From contig CAVSBJ010000024.1 in NCBI GenBank assembly GCA_963726105.1, forward strand, positions 62,001 to 126,000: a stretch of 64,000 bases of DNA. Reading direction: 5' to 3'. Positions 9,845-19,122 of this stretch are shown here, one piece after another. Source of the DNA: Roseiarcus sp963726105. GTDB taxonomy: Bacteria > Pseudomonadota > Alphaproteobacteria > Rhizobiales > Beijerinckiaceae. Numbering within the stretch: the stretch's first letter is position 1; the number at the start of each line of letters is the position of its first letter. The notes under the pieces were generated by a model. It was not told the DNA's origin. It did no database searches and saw only the letters and a program-made list of their open reading frames with translations. Both the position numbers and the translations under genes were made by a program.

Positions 9845-9872
9845 CCGCGCCCGAGGCGCAACGGCCAATCTC

Positions 9873-10877
9873 CTACGCCAGAGGCAGCCGGACCCCGCCC
9901 GCGGCGCTTGACCGCTGAGCGGCGTCGATCAGACGCGCGCAGAGGATCGCTTCGTCCAGATTGCCTCTGCCGCCGCCGGTCGCGGCAGCCACAAAGTCGT
10001 CGGCGACTTGACCGAACCAGTCTGGATGGTGGGACCCTTCCGACAGGGACGGCGGGCAGGACCAGCGGCGCTCCGGCGCGTTCGACTTCAAGACCACGGC
10101 GTCGCCAAAGACGCGGATCTCGCCCTGATCGCCATCGATCTCGATCGTGTTCGCGCGTTCGTCAGCGGCCCAGGTCAAGAAGATGTTGCTCACCCCGGCC
10201 GCGGCGCTCAGCTCAACGCTGGCTGTGTCCTCTAACGGATGCTCGTGAAAGCGGCGCGTTTCAAGCTGCGCCGCAACCGCAATGGGAGCGCCGGTCCAGC
10301 GCATGACGCAATAGAGCGCGTGCCAGCCGTGATCGAACAGGATGCCGCCGCCGGCCATCGCGGGATCGACGCGCCAGTTTGTCACTCCGTCCGCGCTCAC
10401 GGCGATGGCCGGTTGTGTCCTCAGCGTCCGCCAGCGGACGGATCGCACGGCGCCGATCGCACCCTCGTCGACCAGAGCCGAAACTTTGCGACAGATTGGC
10501 GCTTCGAGCCAGTTGTGCACCGTGTGCAGGACGCGTCCATTGCGCGCGGCCGCCCCTGCCATACGCTTCGCGTCCTCAATTCGCGTGACAAGCGGCTTTT
10601 CGCTGAGCACGTGAAGGCCCGCATCGAGCGCCCGCTCGATCAGCGCCGCGTGGCTGCCCGGGGGCGCGCAAATATCGACGAAGTCGGGCCTGGTTGAAAG
10701 CAAATCATCGACGGCGTCAAACCATTGGGCGTCGGGACATGCGCCCAGAAACGCCGCCCGGCGCGAAAGAGCGGCGTCGGTCGCGGCGACAATCCTTACG
10801 TCGTCCCGGGCGCGCCATCCCGGCAAGTGGCCGTTGGCCGCGACGTTGCCAAAGCCGATGAAGGCGCCGTTGAGCAC
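9873..10877 (-). CDS. Gfo/Idh/MocA-family NAD(P)-dependent dehydrogenase
   Basis: A 334-residue sugar- or cyclitol-dehydrogenase-like protein. The N-terminal Rossmann motif is AFIGFGNVAANGHLPGW and the family's catalytic lysine lies in VLSEKPLVT; the substrate-domain region has GGGILFDHGWHALY. I place the start at GTG 10877, with GGAG just upstream and only 8 bases after the aminotransferase stop. It is the last gene of the six-gene inositol-phosphate-synthase operon. Members of this family include inositol 2-dehydrogenases, so oxidation of a free or modified inositol is a reasonable inference. The substrate is not shown by the sequence. Confidence 0.85.
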   Translation of the reverse strand: MLNGAFIGFGNVAANGHLPGWRARDDVRIVAATDAALSRRAAFLGACPDAQWFDAVDDLLSTRPDFVDICAPPGSHAALIERALDAGLHVLSEKPLVTRIEDAKRMAGAAARNGRVLHTVHNWLEAPICRKVSALVDEGAIGAVRSVRWRTLRTQPAIAVSADGVTNWRVDPAMAGGGILFDHGWHALYCVMRWTGAPIAVAAQLETRRFHEHPLEDTASVELSAAAGVSNIFLTWAADERANTIEIDGDQGEIRVFGDAVVLKSNAPERRWSCPPSLSEGSHHPDWFGQVADDFVAAATGGGRGNLDEAILCARLIDAAQRSSAAGGVRLPLA

Positions 10878-10885
10878 TGCTCCGC

Positions 10886-12244
10886 TCAGTCGAGCGAAAA
10901 CCGGCGCGCGATCGCGGCGAAGGACTGATCGAGGATGTCGACCCCGCGCAGCGCTTCTTCCTCGGTGATGACGAGGGGCGGGTTGATGCGAATGACATTG
11001 GAATAGGACATGGTGATGAGGCCGCGCTCCAGCGCCTCGTGGAAAAGCGCGCGCGTGATCGTCTTGTCCAATGGGGCTTTGGTTTTGCGGTCGGCCACCA
11101 TCTCGACGCCGATGAGGAGACCACGCCCACGCACATCGCCGATGAAGCGGTATTTCTCCTGCACTGTCTTCAAGGCTTCGAGCATGAGCTTTCCGACGCG
11201 CGCCGAATTCTCGACGAGCTTGTCCTCGAGGATCGCCTCGACCGCGCCGAGCCCCGCCGCGGCGGCCAGCGGATTGCCGCCGTAGCTCGATGAACTGCCG
11301 CTTGGCTCGCCGAATGGCGTCGCCGACATGCGCTCGAGCGACGAGGCGACGGCGCTCAAGGGAAAGCCGCCGCCAATGCCCTTGCCGATCGTCATGATGT
11401 CGGGCTTCAGCCCAAAGTGATCGGAGGCCCACATCTTGCCGGTGCGGCCGAAGCCAACCAGAATTTCGTCGGCGATGAGAAGCGCGCCGGTCTCTGTCGC
11501 GATCTCGCGCACCGCGTGGATAAAATCGTCGGGCGGAATCACGTTGCCGGCCGTGCCCTGCATCGGCTCGATGATGATCGCCGCGAGCTCGCCCTGCGTG
11601 TCGTTCTTGATGACGTTACGCAGGTGCTCGGCGCAGGCCAAGCCGCACGACGGGTGCTGCAGATTGAACGGGCAGCGGTAGCAGTCCGCATAGGGCGAAT
11701 GATGCATGCCCGGCGGAAACGGCCCCTGATGGTTGCGATAGCCGCCGCCCAGCATGCCGATGACGCCCTGGCTCTTGCCGTGGAAGCCGCCCCAGAAGCC
11801 AATAAACTCGAACTTCTTGATCACCGACTTGGCAAGCCGGAACGCGGCCTCGACCGCCTCGGCGCCGCCAGAAAACAATTGCAGATGAGTGAGCCCCTCG
11901 GGCAGGAGCGAGGCGACGAGATTGAGGAAGCGCGCGCGCGTCTCGGTCGTGAAGCTGCCGAAGGTCGACCGTTCGATTTGCTCCTTGAGGCGCTTCACAT
12001 AGTGCGGGTGGCTGTGTCCCACGCTGCCGACCGCGATGCCGGCGATGAAGTCGAGATATTCGTTGCCGTCGACGTCGGTGATGGTGCAGCCCTCGGCGTG
12101 ATCGACGACGATCTGCGAGAACAGCGCAATCGATTGCAGGCCGGGCGCCATCGCCTTGGCCTCGTGATCGAAGATCGCTTTCGATTTCGGCCCAGGCACA
12201 GTGCGCCGCTGCAATGCGCCGTTCGGGGATAGAACTTCGTTCAA
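10886..12244 (-). CDS. Class-III PLP-dependent aminotransferase
   Basis: A 452-residue fold-type I aminotransferase of the acetylornithine/4-aminobutyrate group. The PLP lysine is K288 in TIGKGIGGG, the preceding aspartate lies in LIADEILVGFGRTG, and GGAEAVEAAFRLAK binds the phosphate. A cysteine cluster (C188, C191, C200, C204; YADCYRCPF and SCGLAC) resembles that seen in some class-III members. The start is TTG 12244, four bases after the ATP-grasp stop. The acceptor is unknown. In this operon a keto-cyclitol made by the neighbouring dehydrogenase is the attractive candidate, which would give an aminocyclitol; that is inference. Confidence 0.88.
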   Translation of the reverse strand: MNEVLSPNGALQRRTVPGPKSKAIFDHEAKAMAPGLQSIALFSQIVVDHAEGCTITDVDGNEYLDFIAGIAVGSVGHSHPHYVKRLKEQIERSTFGSFTTETRARFLNLVASLLPEGLTHLQLFSGGAEAVEAAFRLAKSVIKKFEFIGFWGGFHGKSQGVIGMLGGGYRNHQGPFPPGMHHSPYADCYRCPFNLQHPSCGLACAEHLRNVIKNDTQGELAAIIIEPMQGTAGNVIPPDDFIHAVREIATETGALLIADEILVGFGRTGKMWASDHFGLKPDIMTIGKGIGGGFPLSAVASSLERMSATPFGEPSGSSSSYGGNPLAAAAGLGAVEAILEDKLVENSARVGKLMLEALKTVQEKYRFIGDVRGRGLLIGVEMVADRKTKAPLDKTITRALFHEALERGLITMSYSNVIRINPPLVITEEEALRGVDILDQSFAAIARRFSLD

Positions 12245-12248
12245 CAGA

Positions 12249-13100
12249 TCAATTCCTTGCTGAGGCGACCAAGCGCAGGCGCCGCTGGAACCGCTCGGTC
12301 AGGCAATCGGCGATCGCCTGCGCAGCGCGATCGCGGTAAAGCGCGTAGCTCGGCCACGCGTTGAGGTCGATGATCATTGGCTCGCCGTCGGCTTTGATGA
12401 CAGCGTCGCCGCCGAAGACCTCCAGTCCGAGCGCCGCGGCGGCATCGAGTCCCGCCTTGCTCAAGCGAGCCGGGTCGAACGAATGACCCATCATTCCTTT
12501 GTCGCGATGATAGAACCATTGGAACCAAGTGGCGCCGTTTGACCGCGCGCTATTTCGTACGCCGTAGAATTTGACCAGATCGCCCGGCACATGTTCCTGC
12601 GCGATGACGAACGGAATGCCGCGCTCGGCGAAGCGGTCCAGCGCGTCTCGCCATCCAACTTCAGATGCGGCGTAGAGGACATCGTCGGTTTGGGTCGCGT
12701 GAAAATCGTAGCGCTTGACCCAGGCGCAGTCGGCCGGCCGTGGCTTGTTCGCGTCGGTGGCGACAACCCAGCTGACGGGCGCCGCCACACGATTGCGCGC
12801 GAACAGCTCGACCATGCGGTGGCGATAGGTGTTGCGAATGGCGGCTGGGGCGTTGACGACGATCGACCCCGCCTTCTCCATCGCCGCCAGGCGGTCCAGC
12901 ACCGTCCCGCGCTCGCACATGACGAACAGGTTCGCCGCCGGCGCTTCAATCACGGCGTCGGCGGTGATCAATTCGACCTTAAATCCCCGCTCTGTCAAAG
13001 CCTCGCCGACGCGCCTCATGATCGCGGCGTCATCATCGATGCGCCCGGGCGAGTGGCTGGGCTCGCGCAGCACGCCAAAGCAGGTGGATCCAGTGCTCAT
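12249..13100 (-). CDS. ATP-grasp domain protein (ligase or kinase)
   Basis: A 283-residue protein with an ATP-grasp appearance: a central lysine strand (CAWVKRYDF), a hinge stretch ending in VIAQEHVPGDLVKFYGV, and a C-terminal metal-binding motif EPMIIDLNAWPS with the D-x-N residues. ATP-grasp enzymes either join a carboxylate to an amine or thiol through an acyl phosphate, or phosphorylate inositol phosphates (the ITPK branch); both would fit next to an inositol-phosphate synthase and an aminotransferase. The start overlaps the nucleotidyltransferase stop (ATGA), so translation is probably coupled. The specific function is not recognised. Confidence 0.75.
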   Translation of the reverse strand: MSTGSTCFGVLREPSHSPGRIDDDAAIMRRVGEALTERGFKVELITADAVIEAPAANLFVMCERGTVLDRLAAMEKAGSIVVNAPAAIRNTYRHRMVELFARNRVAAPVSWVVATDANKPRPADCAWVKRYDFHATQTDDVLYAASEVGWRDALDRFAERGIPFVIAQEHVPGDLVKFYGVRNSARSNGATWFQWFYHRDKGMMGHSFDPARLSKAGLDAAAALGLEVFGGDAVIKADGEPMIIDLNAWPSYALYRDRAAQAIADCLTERFQRRLRLVASARN

Positions 13101-13822
13101 GCGCCGGCGTTCTCGCGTAAGCGAAGCCCGGCCTGCTCGGCGGCCAGGACGTCGTGCGCCCGATCGATGTCAAACACGAGAGGCAGAACGACGCCGTCGA
13201 CGGGTCGCCCCTCATCGACGAGCCATTTGAGATAATCGCGCAGACGGTCGAAACGCGCTGTCGGCTCCGCGCCTCGATGCGCTGGAAGCCAGTAAAGGCC
13301 GGCCGTGACATGGCTGCCTCGGTCGCCGCCCAACCGAACAACGCGCCCGACCTCGTTCAGCGTCGCCCATAGCGGATTATCGTCGTCCACGTGGTCGGTC
13401 AGGCCGAGCACGACCGCGTCATCGGGCAAGCTCGCGGCCAAGCTCACGAAATGCTGAAAGGCGCCTGCGGGCATGATCGCATCGACGGTCGTGATGAGCG
13501 CCGGAGCGCCGGCGAGCCGCGAGGCGACAATCTCAAAGCTCGCATAGGATGACGGCGTCGTGCGCACGATGAGGTCGAGATCCAAGTCGCGGCCGTGATC
13601 GTCAAGCCAATGCCGACAATCATCGCTGCCTTCGTTGATGATGACGGTCGCTCGGTGAACGCCGACGGCGCGAAACCGGTCAAGGGCATGGCCGATCAGG
13701 GGCCATCCGCCGACGGGCGTCATCGGCTTGCTGACGCGATAGCCGTCGGCGCGCAGGCGGGTCCCGTGACCAGCGGCGATGATTCCCCCGCGCAGGACAA
13801 GAGATTCTGGCGCGCCGGTCAT
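13097..13822 (-). CDS. Sugar-nucleotidyltransferase-like protein
   Basis: A 241-residue NTP-transferase. The signature GGIIAAGHGTRLR with the lysine in RVSKPMTPVGG is the nucleotide-binding loop of the GT-A nucleotidyltransferase family (GlmU, IspD, MobA and inositol-phosphate cytidylyltransferases). TTVDAIMP supplies the metal-binding aspartate, and the end (FDIDRAHDVLAAEQ) is typical of sugar-1-phosphate nucleotidyltransferases. It overlaps both neighbours by ATGA. The likely role is to activate a phosphorylated cyclitol as an NDP derivative; the substrate is unproven. A MobA-like molybdenum-cofactor role is less likely in this context. Confidence 0.82.
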   Translation of the reverse strand: MTGAPESLVLRGGIIAAGHGTRLRADGYRVSKPMTPVGGWPLIGHALDRFRAVGVHRATVIINEGSDDCRHWLDDHGRDLDLDLIVRTTPSSYASFEIVASRLAGAPALITTVDAIMPAGAFQHFVSLAASLPDDAVVLGLTDHVDDDNPLWATLNEVGRVVRLGGDRGSHVTAGLYWLPAHRGAEPTARFDRLRDYLKWLVDEGRPVDGVVLPLVFDIDRAHDVLAAEQAGLRLRENAGA

Positions 13823-14538
13823 GTCAGGATGTCGAGGAGGTCCGGCAGCTCCGTCACAGAGGCGAGAACGGACCGATTTTCAGCGCCATCGCGTTCACTG
13901 GCCTGAACGTCTTCGGGCGCGATCCAGATGAAGCCGATGCCGGAGCGCCGGGCGCCCTCATAATCGCGTCGTAAGGAATCGCCGACCATCACGGTCGTCT
14001 CCGGCTTGGCCTGTAGCTCCGCGAGAGCGGCGCGGAAAATCGCCGGCTCGGGCTTCTCCGCCCCCACGAGCTGGCTGTCCGCCATAACCCCGAACAGGCG
14101 GCCGAGTCCGGAACTCTCACACACCGCTTCAAGATTGCCATAGAAGTTCGACACCACGCCAAGCCGAAAGCGCTCGCTGAGCGCTTCGAGCACCGGCCGA
14201 TTGCGGGCGAAGGCGAAGGACATATCAGATAGGAACCGCGAGGCAACTCGCTGTCCGCGAGCGCCATCAATCTCGCGCTGGCCTGCTCCGCCGCCGCGGC
14301 GCGCCAATTCGGCCCGGAGATTGGTCGTCAACGCGTCGACCGTTTCCTCAAGACCTGTCGCAGGCGCAAGCGCGCCGACAAGCGCGTCATCGGCGGCATA
14401 AAAGGCTGGCGCGAAAGCGTCGGCTGAGAGGTCCAGCCCCTCGCGCCGATAAAGGGCATGGAAGCGCTCCTTCCACGCCACCCCGTCGGAATCGAGCGTG
14501 CCGCCGAAATCGAACAGCACCGTTTCGATCGCTTGCAC
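13819..14538 (-). CDS. HAD-superfamily hydrolase
   Basis: A 239-residue HAD protein starting at GTG 14538, directly after the Ino1 stop. Motif I is LFDFGGTLDSDG (nucleophile D, but G instead of D two residues later), motif II VVSNFYGN, motif III GAEKPEPAIF, motif IV VMVGDSLRRDYEGA. Many HAD phosphatases carry Asp at the +2 position, so a plain phosphatase activity is not certain. In context it could remove the phosphate from inositol phosphate or from a later intermediate. It overlaps the nucleotidyltransferase by ATGA. Confidence 0.85.
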   Translation of the reverse strand: MQAIETVLFDFGGTLDSDGVAWKERFHALYRREGLDLSADAFAPAFYAADDALVGALAPATGLEETVDALTTNLRAELARRGGGAGQREIDGARGQRVASRFLSDMSFAFARNRPVLEALSERFRLGVVSNFYGNLEAVCESSGLGRLFGVMADSQLVGAEKPEPAIFRAALAELQAKPETTVMVGDSLRRDYEGARRSGIGFIWIAPEDVQASERDGAENRSVLASVTELPDLLDILT

Positions 14539-15687
14539 TTACGAGCGGCCGCGAGCCGCGACCTTTGCGCTCTTGGCCGCCGCGCCGGGAAGATTGAAGG
14601 GTTCGCCCTCGATGAAGGCGTTGCAAGCGTCATAGGCGACGCTGTCACGGAACTGGCGCGGCGGGGTCTTCATGAAGTAGGCCGACGGCGCTTCGAGCGG
14701 CCCGCCGATCCCGCGGTCCAATCCCAGCTTCGCGCAGCGCAGAGCGTCAATGACAACGCCGGCGCTGTTCGAGGAATCCTGCACCGAGAGCCTCAGTTCG
14801 ATCTCAAGCGGCGCATCGCCGAAGCCGCGCCCCTCCAGGCGGATGAAAGCGATCTTGTTGTCATGCTGCCAGGGAATGTAGTCGGACGGGCCGATGTGGA
14901 TATCCGCGTCATCGAGCCGCTCGTCGAGCTGCGACTGGACGGATTCGGTCTTGGACAACTTCTTCGACTTGAGCCGCTTGCGCTCCAGCATATTGAGAAA
15001 ATCGGTGTTGCCCGCCGTGTTGAGCTGGTAGGTCCGGTCGAGGGCGACGCCCCGGTCGGCGAACAGCCGCGCCAACGAGCGATGGACGATGGTCGCGCCG
15101 ACCTGGCTCTTGATGTCGTCGCCGACGATGGGCAGGCCGGCGTCCTCAAACTTCTTCGCCCATTCGGGATCGGAGGCGAGGAACACCGGCACGCAATTCA
15201 CCATCGCGACGCCCGCCGCCAGGCAGGCTTCCGCATAGTGCTTCACGGCCCTTTCCGAGCCGACGGGCAGATAGCACAACAGCACTTCCGCGCCAGACCT
15301 GCGCAGCGCCTCAGCGATATTGGTCGGCTCCAGGTCGGCTGGGCGAAAGGCGACGTCGTCGCCATAGTCCGCCATATGCGGCGCCACGCCGTCGAGCTCG
15401 GGACCCATCTGAACAACAACGTTCGACACCGGCAGCGAACTCTGGAAGACACGCGTGTTGTTCGGCTTGGCGAAGATCGCCTCCTCGAGCGGTCGGCCGA
15501 CCTTGCGCTTGTCGACGTCGAATGCGGAGACGAACTCGACGTCGCTCGCCCGGTAGCCGCCGATGGTCTGGTGCATCACGCCATCGAGCGCCGCGTTGCG
15601 GCGGCTCCGGTAATATTCCACGCCTTGCACCAGCGCGCTCGCGCAATTGCCGACGCCCGCAATGGCGACCTTGATCTTCTTTTGCAT
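14539..15687 (-). CDS. ino1: Inositol-3-phosphate synthase, actinobacterial type
   Basis: NAD-dependent synthase turning glucose 6-phosphate into inositol 3-phosphate. The 382 residues from ATG 15687 resemble the Mycobacterium tuberculosis Ino1 family along their whole length: IKVAIAGVGNCASALVQGVE (NAD loop), SAFDVDKRKVG, CYLPVGSE, IVGDDIKSQVGAT, TAGNTDFLNMLERKRL, SKTESVQSQL, DIHIGPSDYIPW, and DSSNSAGVVIDALRCAKLG. The frame is open 28 codons further upstream, but the family begins near the chosen ATG. It is the first gene of the six-gene cluster, 171 bases after the shc stop, so it may have its own promoter or read through from the hopanoid operon. Inositol synthesis is uncommon in proteobacteria. 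Confidence 0.93.
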   Translation of the reverse strand: MQKKIKVAIAGVGNCASALVQGVEYYRSRRNAALDGVMHQTIGGYRASDVEFVSAFDVDKRKVGRPLEEAIFAKPNNTRVFQSSLPVSNVVVQMGPELDGVAPHMADYGDDVAFRPADLEPTNIAEALRRSGAEVLLCYLPVGSERAVKHYAEACLAAGVAMVNCVPVFLASDPEWAKKFEDAGLPIVGDDIKSQVGATIVHRSLARLFADRGVALDRTYQLNTAGNTDFLNMLERKRLKSKKLSKTESVQSQLDERLDDADIHIGPSDYIPWQHDNKIAFIRLEGRGFGDAPLEIELRLSVQDSSNSAGVVIDALRCAKLGLDRGIGGPLEAPSAYFMKTPPRQFRDSVAYDACNAFIEGEPFNLPGAAAKSAKVAARGRS

Positions 15688-15858
15688 TTGGTCAGGGATC
15701 CCCACGAAGCCCGCTGACCTGGTCAGCGGAATCTGCCCCCTATCCGCGGGCGTGACGAAAAGGTGAAGCATATATGACCGAACTGCGACAGCAAAGCCGG
15801 ATTTTCATGTACGCGCGCGGGTAATTTAGGTCGTCCGAAGCGCGGCGAGCGGGGCGCT

Positions 15859-17836
15859 TCACATGCCGAAAGCAGGGGCTCGGCTATTGCCGCGTTTGAG
15901 ATTGCGATAGCGGGCCATCGCCCAAAGCGGAAAAAACTTGGAATAGCCGTGATAGCGCAAATAGAACACCCGGGGAAAACCCGTCGCGGTGTGGAACGGC
16001 TCGCTCCACAAGCCGTCCTCGCCTTGCGAAGCGGCGAGATAGGCAATTCCGCGGGCGACGGCAGGGTGATCGGCTTCGCTCGCCGCCATGAGACCGAGCA
16101 AGGCCCAGGCCGTCTGCGAAGCCGTGCTGGGCGCAGGTTCGTAGCCTTTATAGTCGAGCTTGTAGCTGGCGCCGCTCTCCCCCCAGCCGCCATCACCGTT
16201 CTGGATCCGCTCGAGCCACGTGACGGCGCGCCGCACGGGTTCGGATTGCGGATCCTGGCCGCCGATCGACAGCGCGCATAGCGACGACCAGGTTCCGTAA
16301 ATGTAGTTCATGCCCCAGCGGCCGAACCAGCTTCCGTCCATCTCCTGATCGGCCAGGAGAGCGTCGATCCCGCGCGCCAAAACCGGGCTCGTGTCTCGCG
16401 TCTCGCCGAGCTGAGCGAGCATCGAGACGCAACGCGCGGTCACGTCCGCGGTCGGCGGATCGAGCAGCGCGCCATGGTCGGCGAACGGGATGTGGTTGAG
16501 ATAAGAGTGGGTGTTGTCGGCGTCGAAGGCCGCCCATGCGCCATTCCGACTCTGCAATCCCTCGATCCATTCGCGCGCCCGAGCGATGGCCGGCGAGTGG
16601 AAACCGGCAGCTTTGGTCACCCCGCCGCGATCGGCGCGGTCCATCGCCATCGCCACCACAGCGGTGTCGTCGGTGTCCGGATAATGCGGATTGGCGTATT
16701 GAAACGCCCAGCCGCCCGGCCGAACGTTCGGACGCTGAACCGCCCAGTCCCCCTTCACATCGAGCACCTGGAGCGGCGCCAGCCAATCGAGCGCCGCGCG
16801 CACGGGCTCGCCGCCAGCTTCGCCTCCCGCTTCAAGCAGCGCATGGGCGGTGAGCGCCGTGTCCCACACCGGCGACAAACACGGCTGGCAATAGGCCTCG
16901 TCGTCGCCGACGACGAGCAGTTTCTCGATCGACCGGCGCGCAGTGACAAGATGAGGATGGTCAGGCGGATAGCCCAGCGCGTCATACATCAGGACGGCGT
17001 TCGCCATTGCCGGATAGATCGCGCCAAGGCCCTCTTCGCCATTGAGGCGCTCGGTCACGAAAGCCTCGGCGGCACCGATCGCGCGTCGGCGCAAAGCAGC
17101 CGGAAAATAGGGCTCGACGCGCTTGAGCAGCCAGTCGATCGCGCCGAAGATCTTTACGCCGGCCCATGCCTGATGCGCGCCCTTTGGCCACTCGCGCACA
17201 GTCTCGGGCGGCGCGACGAACAGTTCCGGAATCGTGACGCCGCGCGGATTGGCGGCCCGCGGCTTCAGGGCTTGCAGCACCAGAAGCGGGACCATCACGG
17301 TGCGCGCCCAATAGGAGACCTTGTCGAGATGGAACGGAAACCAGCGGGGCAGGAGCATGATTTCGACCGGCATGGTCGGCACGCCGCGCCAGGGAATGGC
17401 CTCGTAAAGCGCAAGCAGGAAGCGGGTGAACACATTGCTCTTCGCCGCGCCACCGTGGCTGAGAATCGCTTCGCGCGCACGGCGCATGTGCGGCGCGTCG
17501 GGATCATCGCCAATCATCTTCAGCGCAAAGTACGCCTTGACGCTCGCGCTCATGTCGAACGGGCCCGCGTGGACGAGCGGCCAGCCGCCATGATCGCCCT
17601 GAACGCGCCGAAGATAGACGGCGATCAGACGCTCGAGTTCGAGATCGGGCTTTTCGCCGCGAAAATGCCGGAGCAGAACATATTCGGCTGGAATCGTGGC
17701 ATCGGCCTCGAGTTCGAAACACCAATGGCCGTCGTCGTGCTGACGCGCCAGCAACGCTTTCGCCGCGCTCGAGATGTGACGCTCCAGCGCCTCGAGCGAC
17801 GGCGGGCTCTTGAGAATGATCGAGGGCGATATTCAT
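15859..17836 (-). CDS. shc: Squalene-hopene cyclase (N-terminus uncertain)
   Basis: Cyclises squalene to hopene/hopanol at the membrane. The protonating DxDDTA motif is YPDTDDTAVVA, and several QW repeats are visible (for example RNGAWAAFDADNTH and NGDGGWGESG). The first canonical start in frame is TTG 17754, but the coding pattern continues upstream in the same frame (SLEALERHISSAAKALLARQ), up to the hpnE stop at 17833. The expected start, ATG 17836-17834, overlaps the hpnE stop as ATGA but lies in another frame; removing one base near 17831 would join it to shc (MKSPSIILKSPPSLEAL). So there is either a one-base insertion or a non-AUG start (ATT 17817). The enzyme body is intact and full length (about 655 residues). 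Confidence 0.92.
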
Positions 17837-19122
17837 TGCGAAAAGCTCATCACGCGGCGGCTTGGCGCATTCGCGCCCGAGACGATAACGATTGAAGCGG
17901 CCTTATAGCCCGAACGCACCGCGCCTTCGATCGTGGCCGGCAGACCGGTCTGGACCCAGTCGCCAGCCAGGACAACATTGGCCCATCTGGTCTTCGAATG
18001 CGGCCGTTTGCCGTTCTGCGCTGGCGTCGCCGCGAAGGTCGCACGCTTCTCCTTGACGATCTGCCAGGGCGGCAGATCAGGGGCGAGTCCAGTCAGCGCC
18101 GCCGCCTCATGCCAGATCTCGGCCGCAAGTTCGTCGCGCGGACGGTCGATGAGCCGGTCGGCGTTGCTGATCGTGACCGAGAGCCGATCCGGAAAAGCGA
18201 ACAGCCATTCGATCTCAGCGTTGACGACGCCAAGGATCGCGGGTTGCCCGCGAGGCGGCGCGATCTGAAAATGCACATTGAGAATGCCGCGGAACTCGTC
18301 AGGCGTCGTCAAGTCCGGAAGGAGGTCCTTCGCAATCCATGGCGGCACGCCGAGGATCACGAAATCGTTCGCGCCCAGCTCCTGCTGCGCCCGGTCGAAG
18401 TGGAGCGCAATCGCGCGCTTCTCGTCGAAACGGATCGCCCGAAGGCGGTCGCCGAAACGAACGGCAGAGCCTCGCGCGGCGAGAAAGGCGAGCGCCGGGT
18501 CGATGAAACTGCTGGCAAGGCCGTGGGCGGCGAACAGCGGGTGGCAGGCCTTTCCCCCGGCGGCGAGGGTCTCGCGCAACAGAACCGCGGTGAGCGCCGC
18601 GGAGCTCTCCGGGGGATCCGTGTTCAGCGCGGAGGTCAGGAGCGGGCGCCACAGCCGCTCGTAAAGCGGGCCATCACAGCGCATCGCCTGACCGACCGTC
18701 GCGCTCGACCCCTTCACGAACATGCCGAGCGGGGCGAGATATTCACCAAGGGCCGTGCCGGGAACACGCTTCTTCCGATCGAACAGCCACCACGGGATAC
18801 GGCCTTCGCTCAGATCGAGCCGCCAGCGCTCGCCGCTCTTGAGGTCTGCAAAGTCGAAGACGGCAGCGCCGCGATCGTGCAGCGTCCCGCGGGCTCCGAT
18901 CCGGTCGAGATAGTCAAGCGCCTCGTGGTTGCCTGACAGCAGCAGGTGATTGCCATTATCGATGACGACGCCGAGCGTCGGGTCGAGATAGGACCGGCAG
19001 CGGCCGCCGGCGAACGCCGCAGCCTCATGCACGATGACCTCACGCCCGGAATCGACAAGACGCACGGCCGCGCTCAAGCCGGCGATGCCTGCGCCGATGA
19101 CATGGACCACGCCGCCCTTCAC
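17833..19122 (-). CDS. hpnE: Hydroxysqualene dehydroxylase (FAD-dependent), HpnE
   Basis: A 429-residue flavoprotein that removes the hydroxyl of hydroxysqualene to give squalene, the third step of the HpnCDE route. The N-terminus carries the dinucleotide-binding motif VVHVIGAGIAGLSAAVRL followed by AFAGGRCRSY, as in phytoene-desaturase-like enzymes. The C-terminal FAD motif is LAGDWVQTGLPATIEGAVRSG. It overlaps the hpnD stop by four bases (ATGA) and its own stop overlaps the ATG expected for shc, so the operon is translationally coupled throughout. Confidence 0.95.
   Translation of the reverse strand: MKGGVVHVIGAGIAGLSAAVRLVDSGREVIVHEAAAFAGGRCRSYLDPTLGVVIDNGNHLLLSGNHEALDYLDRIGARGTLHDRGAAVFDFADLKSGERWRLDLSEGRIPWWLFDRKKRVPGTALGEYLAPLGMFVKGSSATVGQAMRCDGPLYERLWRPLLTSALNTDPPESSAALTAVLLRETLAAGGKACHPLFAAHGLASSFIDPALAFLAARGSAVRFGDRLRAIRFDEKRAIALHFDRAQQELGANDFVILGVPPWIAKDLLPDLTTPDEFRGILNVHFQIAPPRGQPAILGVVNAEIEWLFAFPDRLSVTISNADRLIDRPRDELAAEIWHEAAALTGLAPDLPPWQIVKEKRATFAATPAQNGKRPHSKTRWANVVLAGDWVQTGLPATIEGAVRSGYKAASIVIVSGANAPSRRVMSFSQ

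Noticed and set aside
16474..17895. 473-residue plus-strand open frame opposite shc
   Set aside because: No recognisable motif; antisense to a clear squalene-hopene cyclase.
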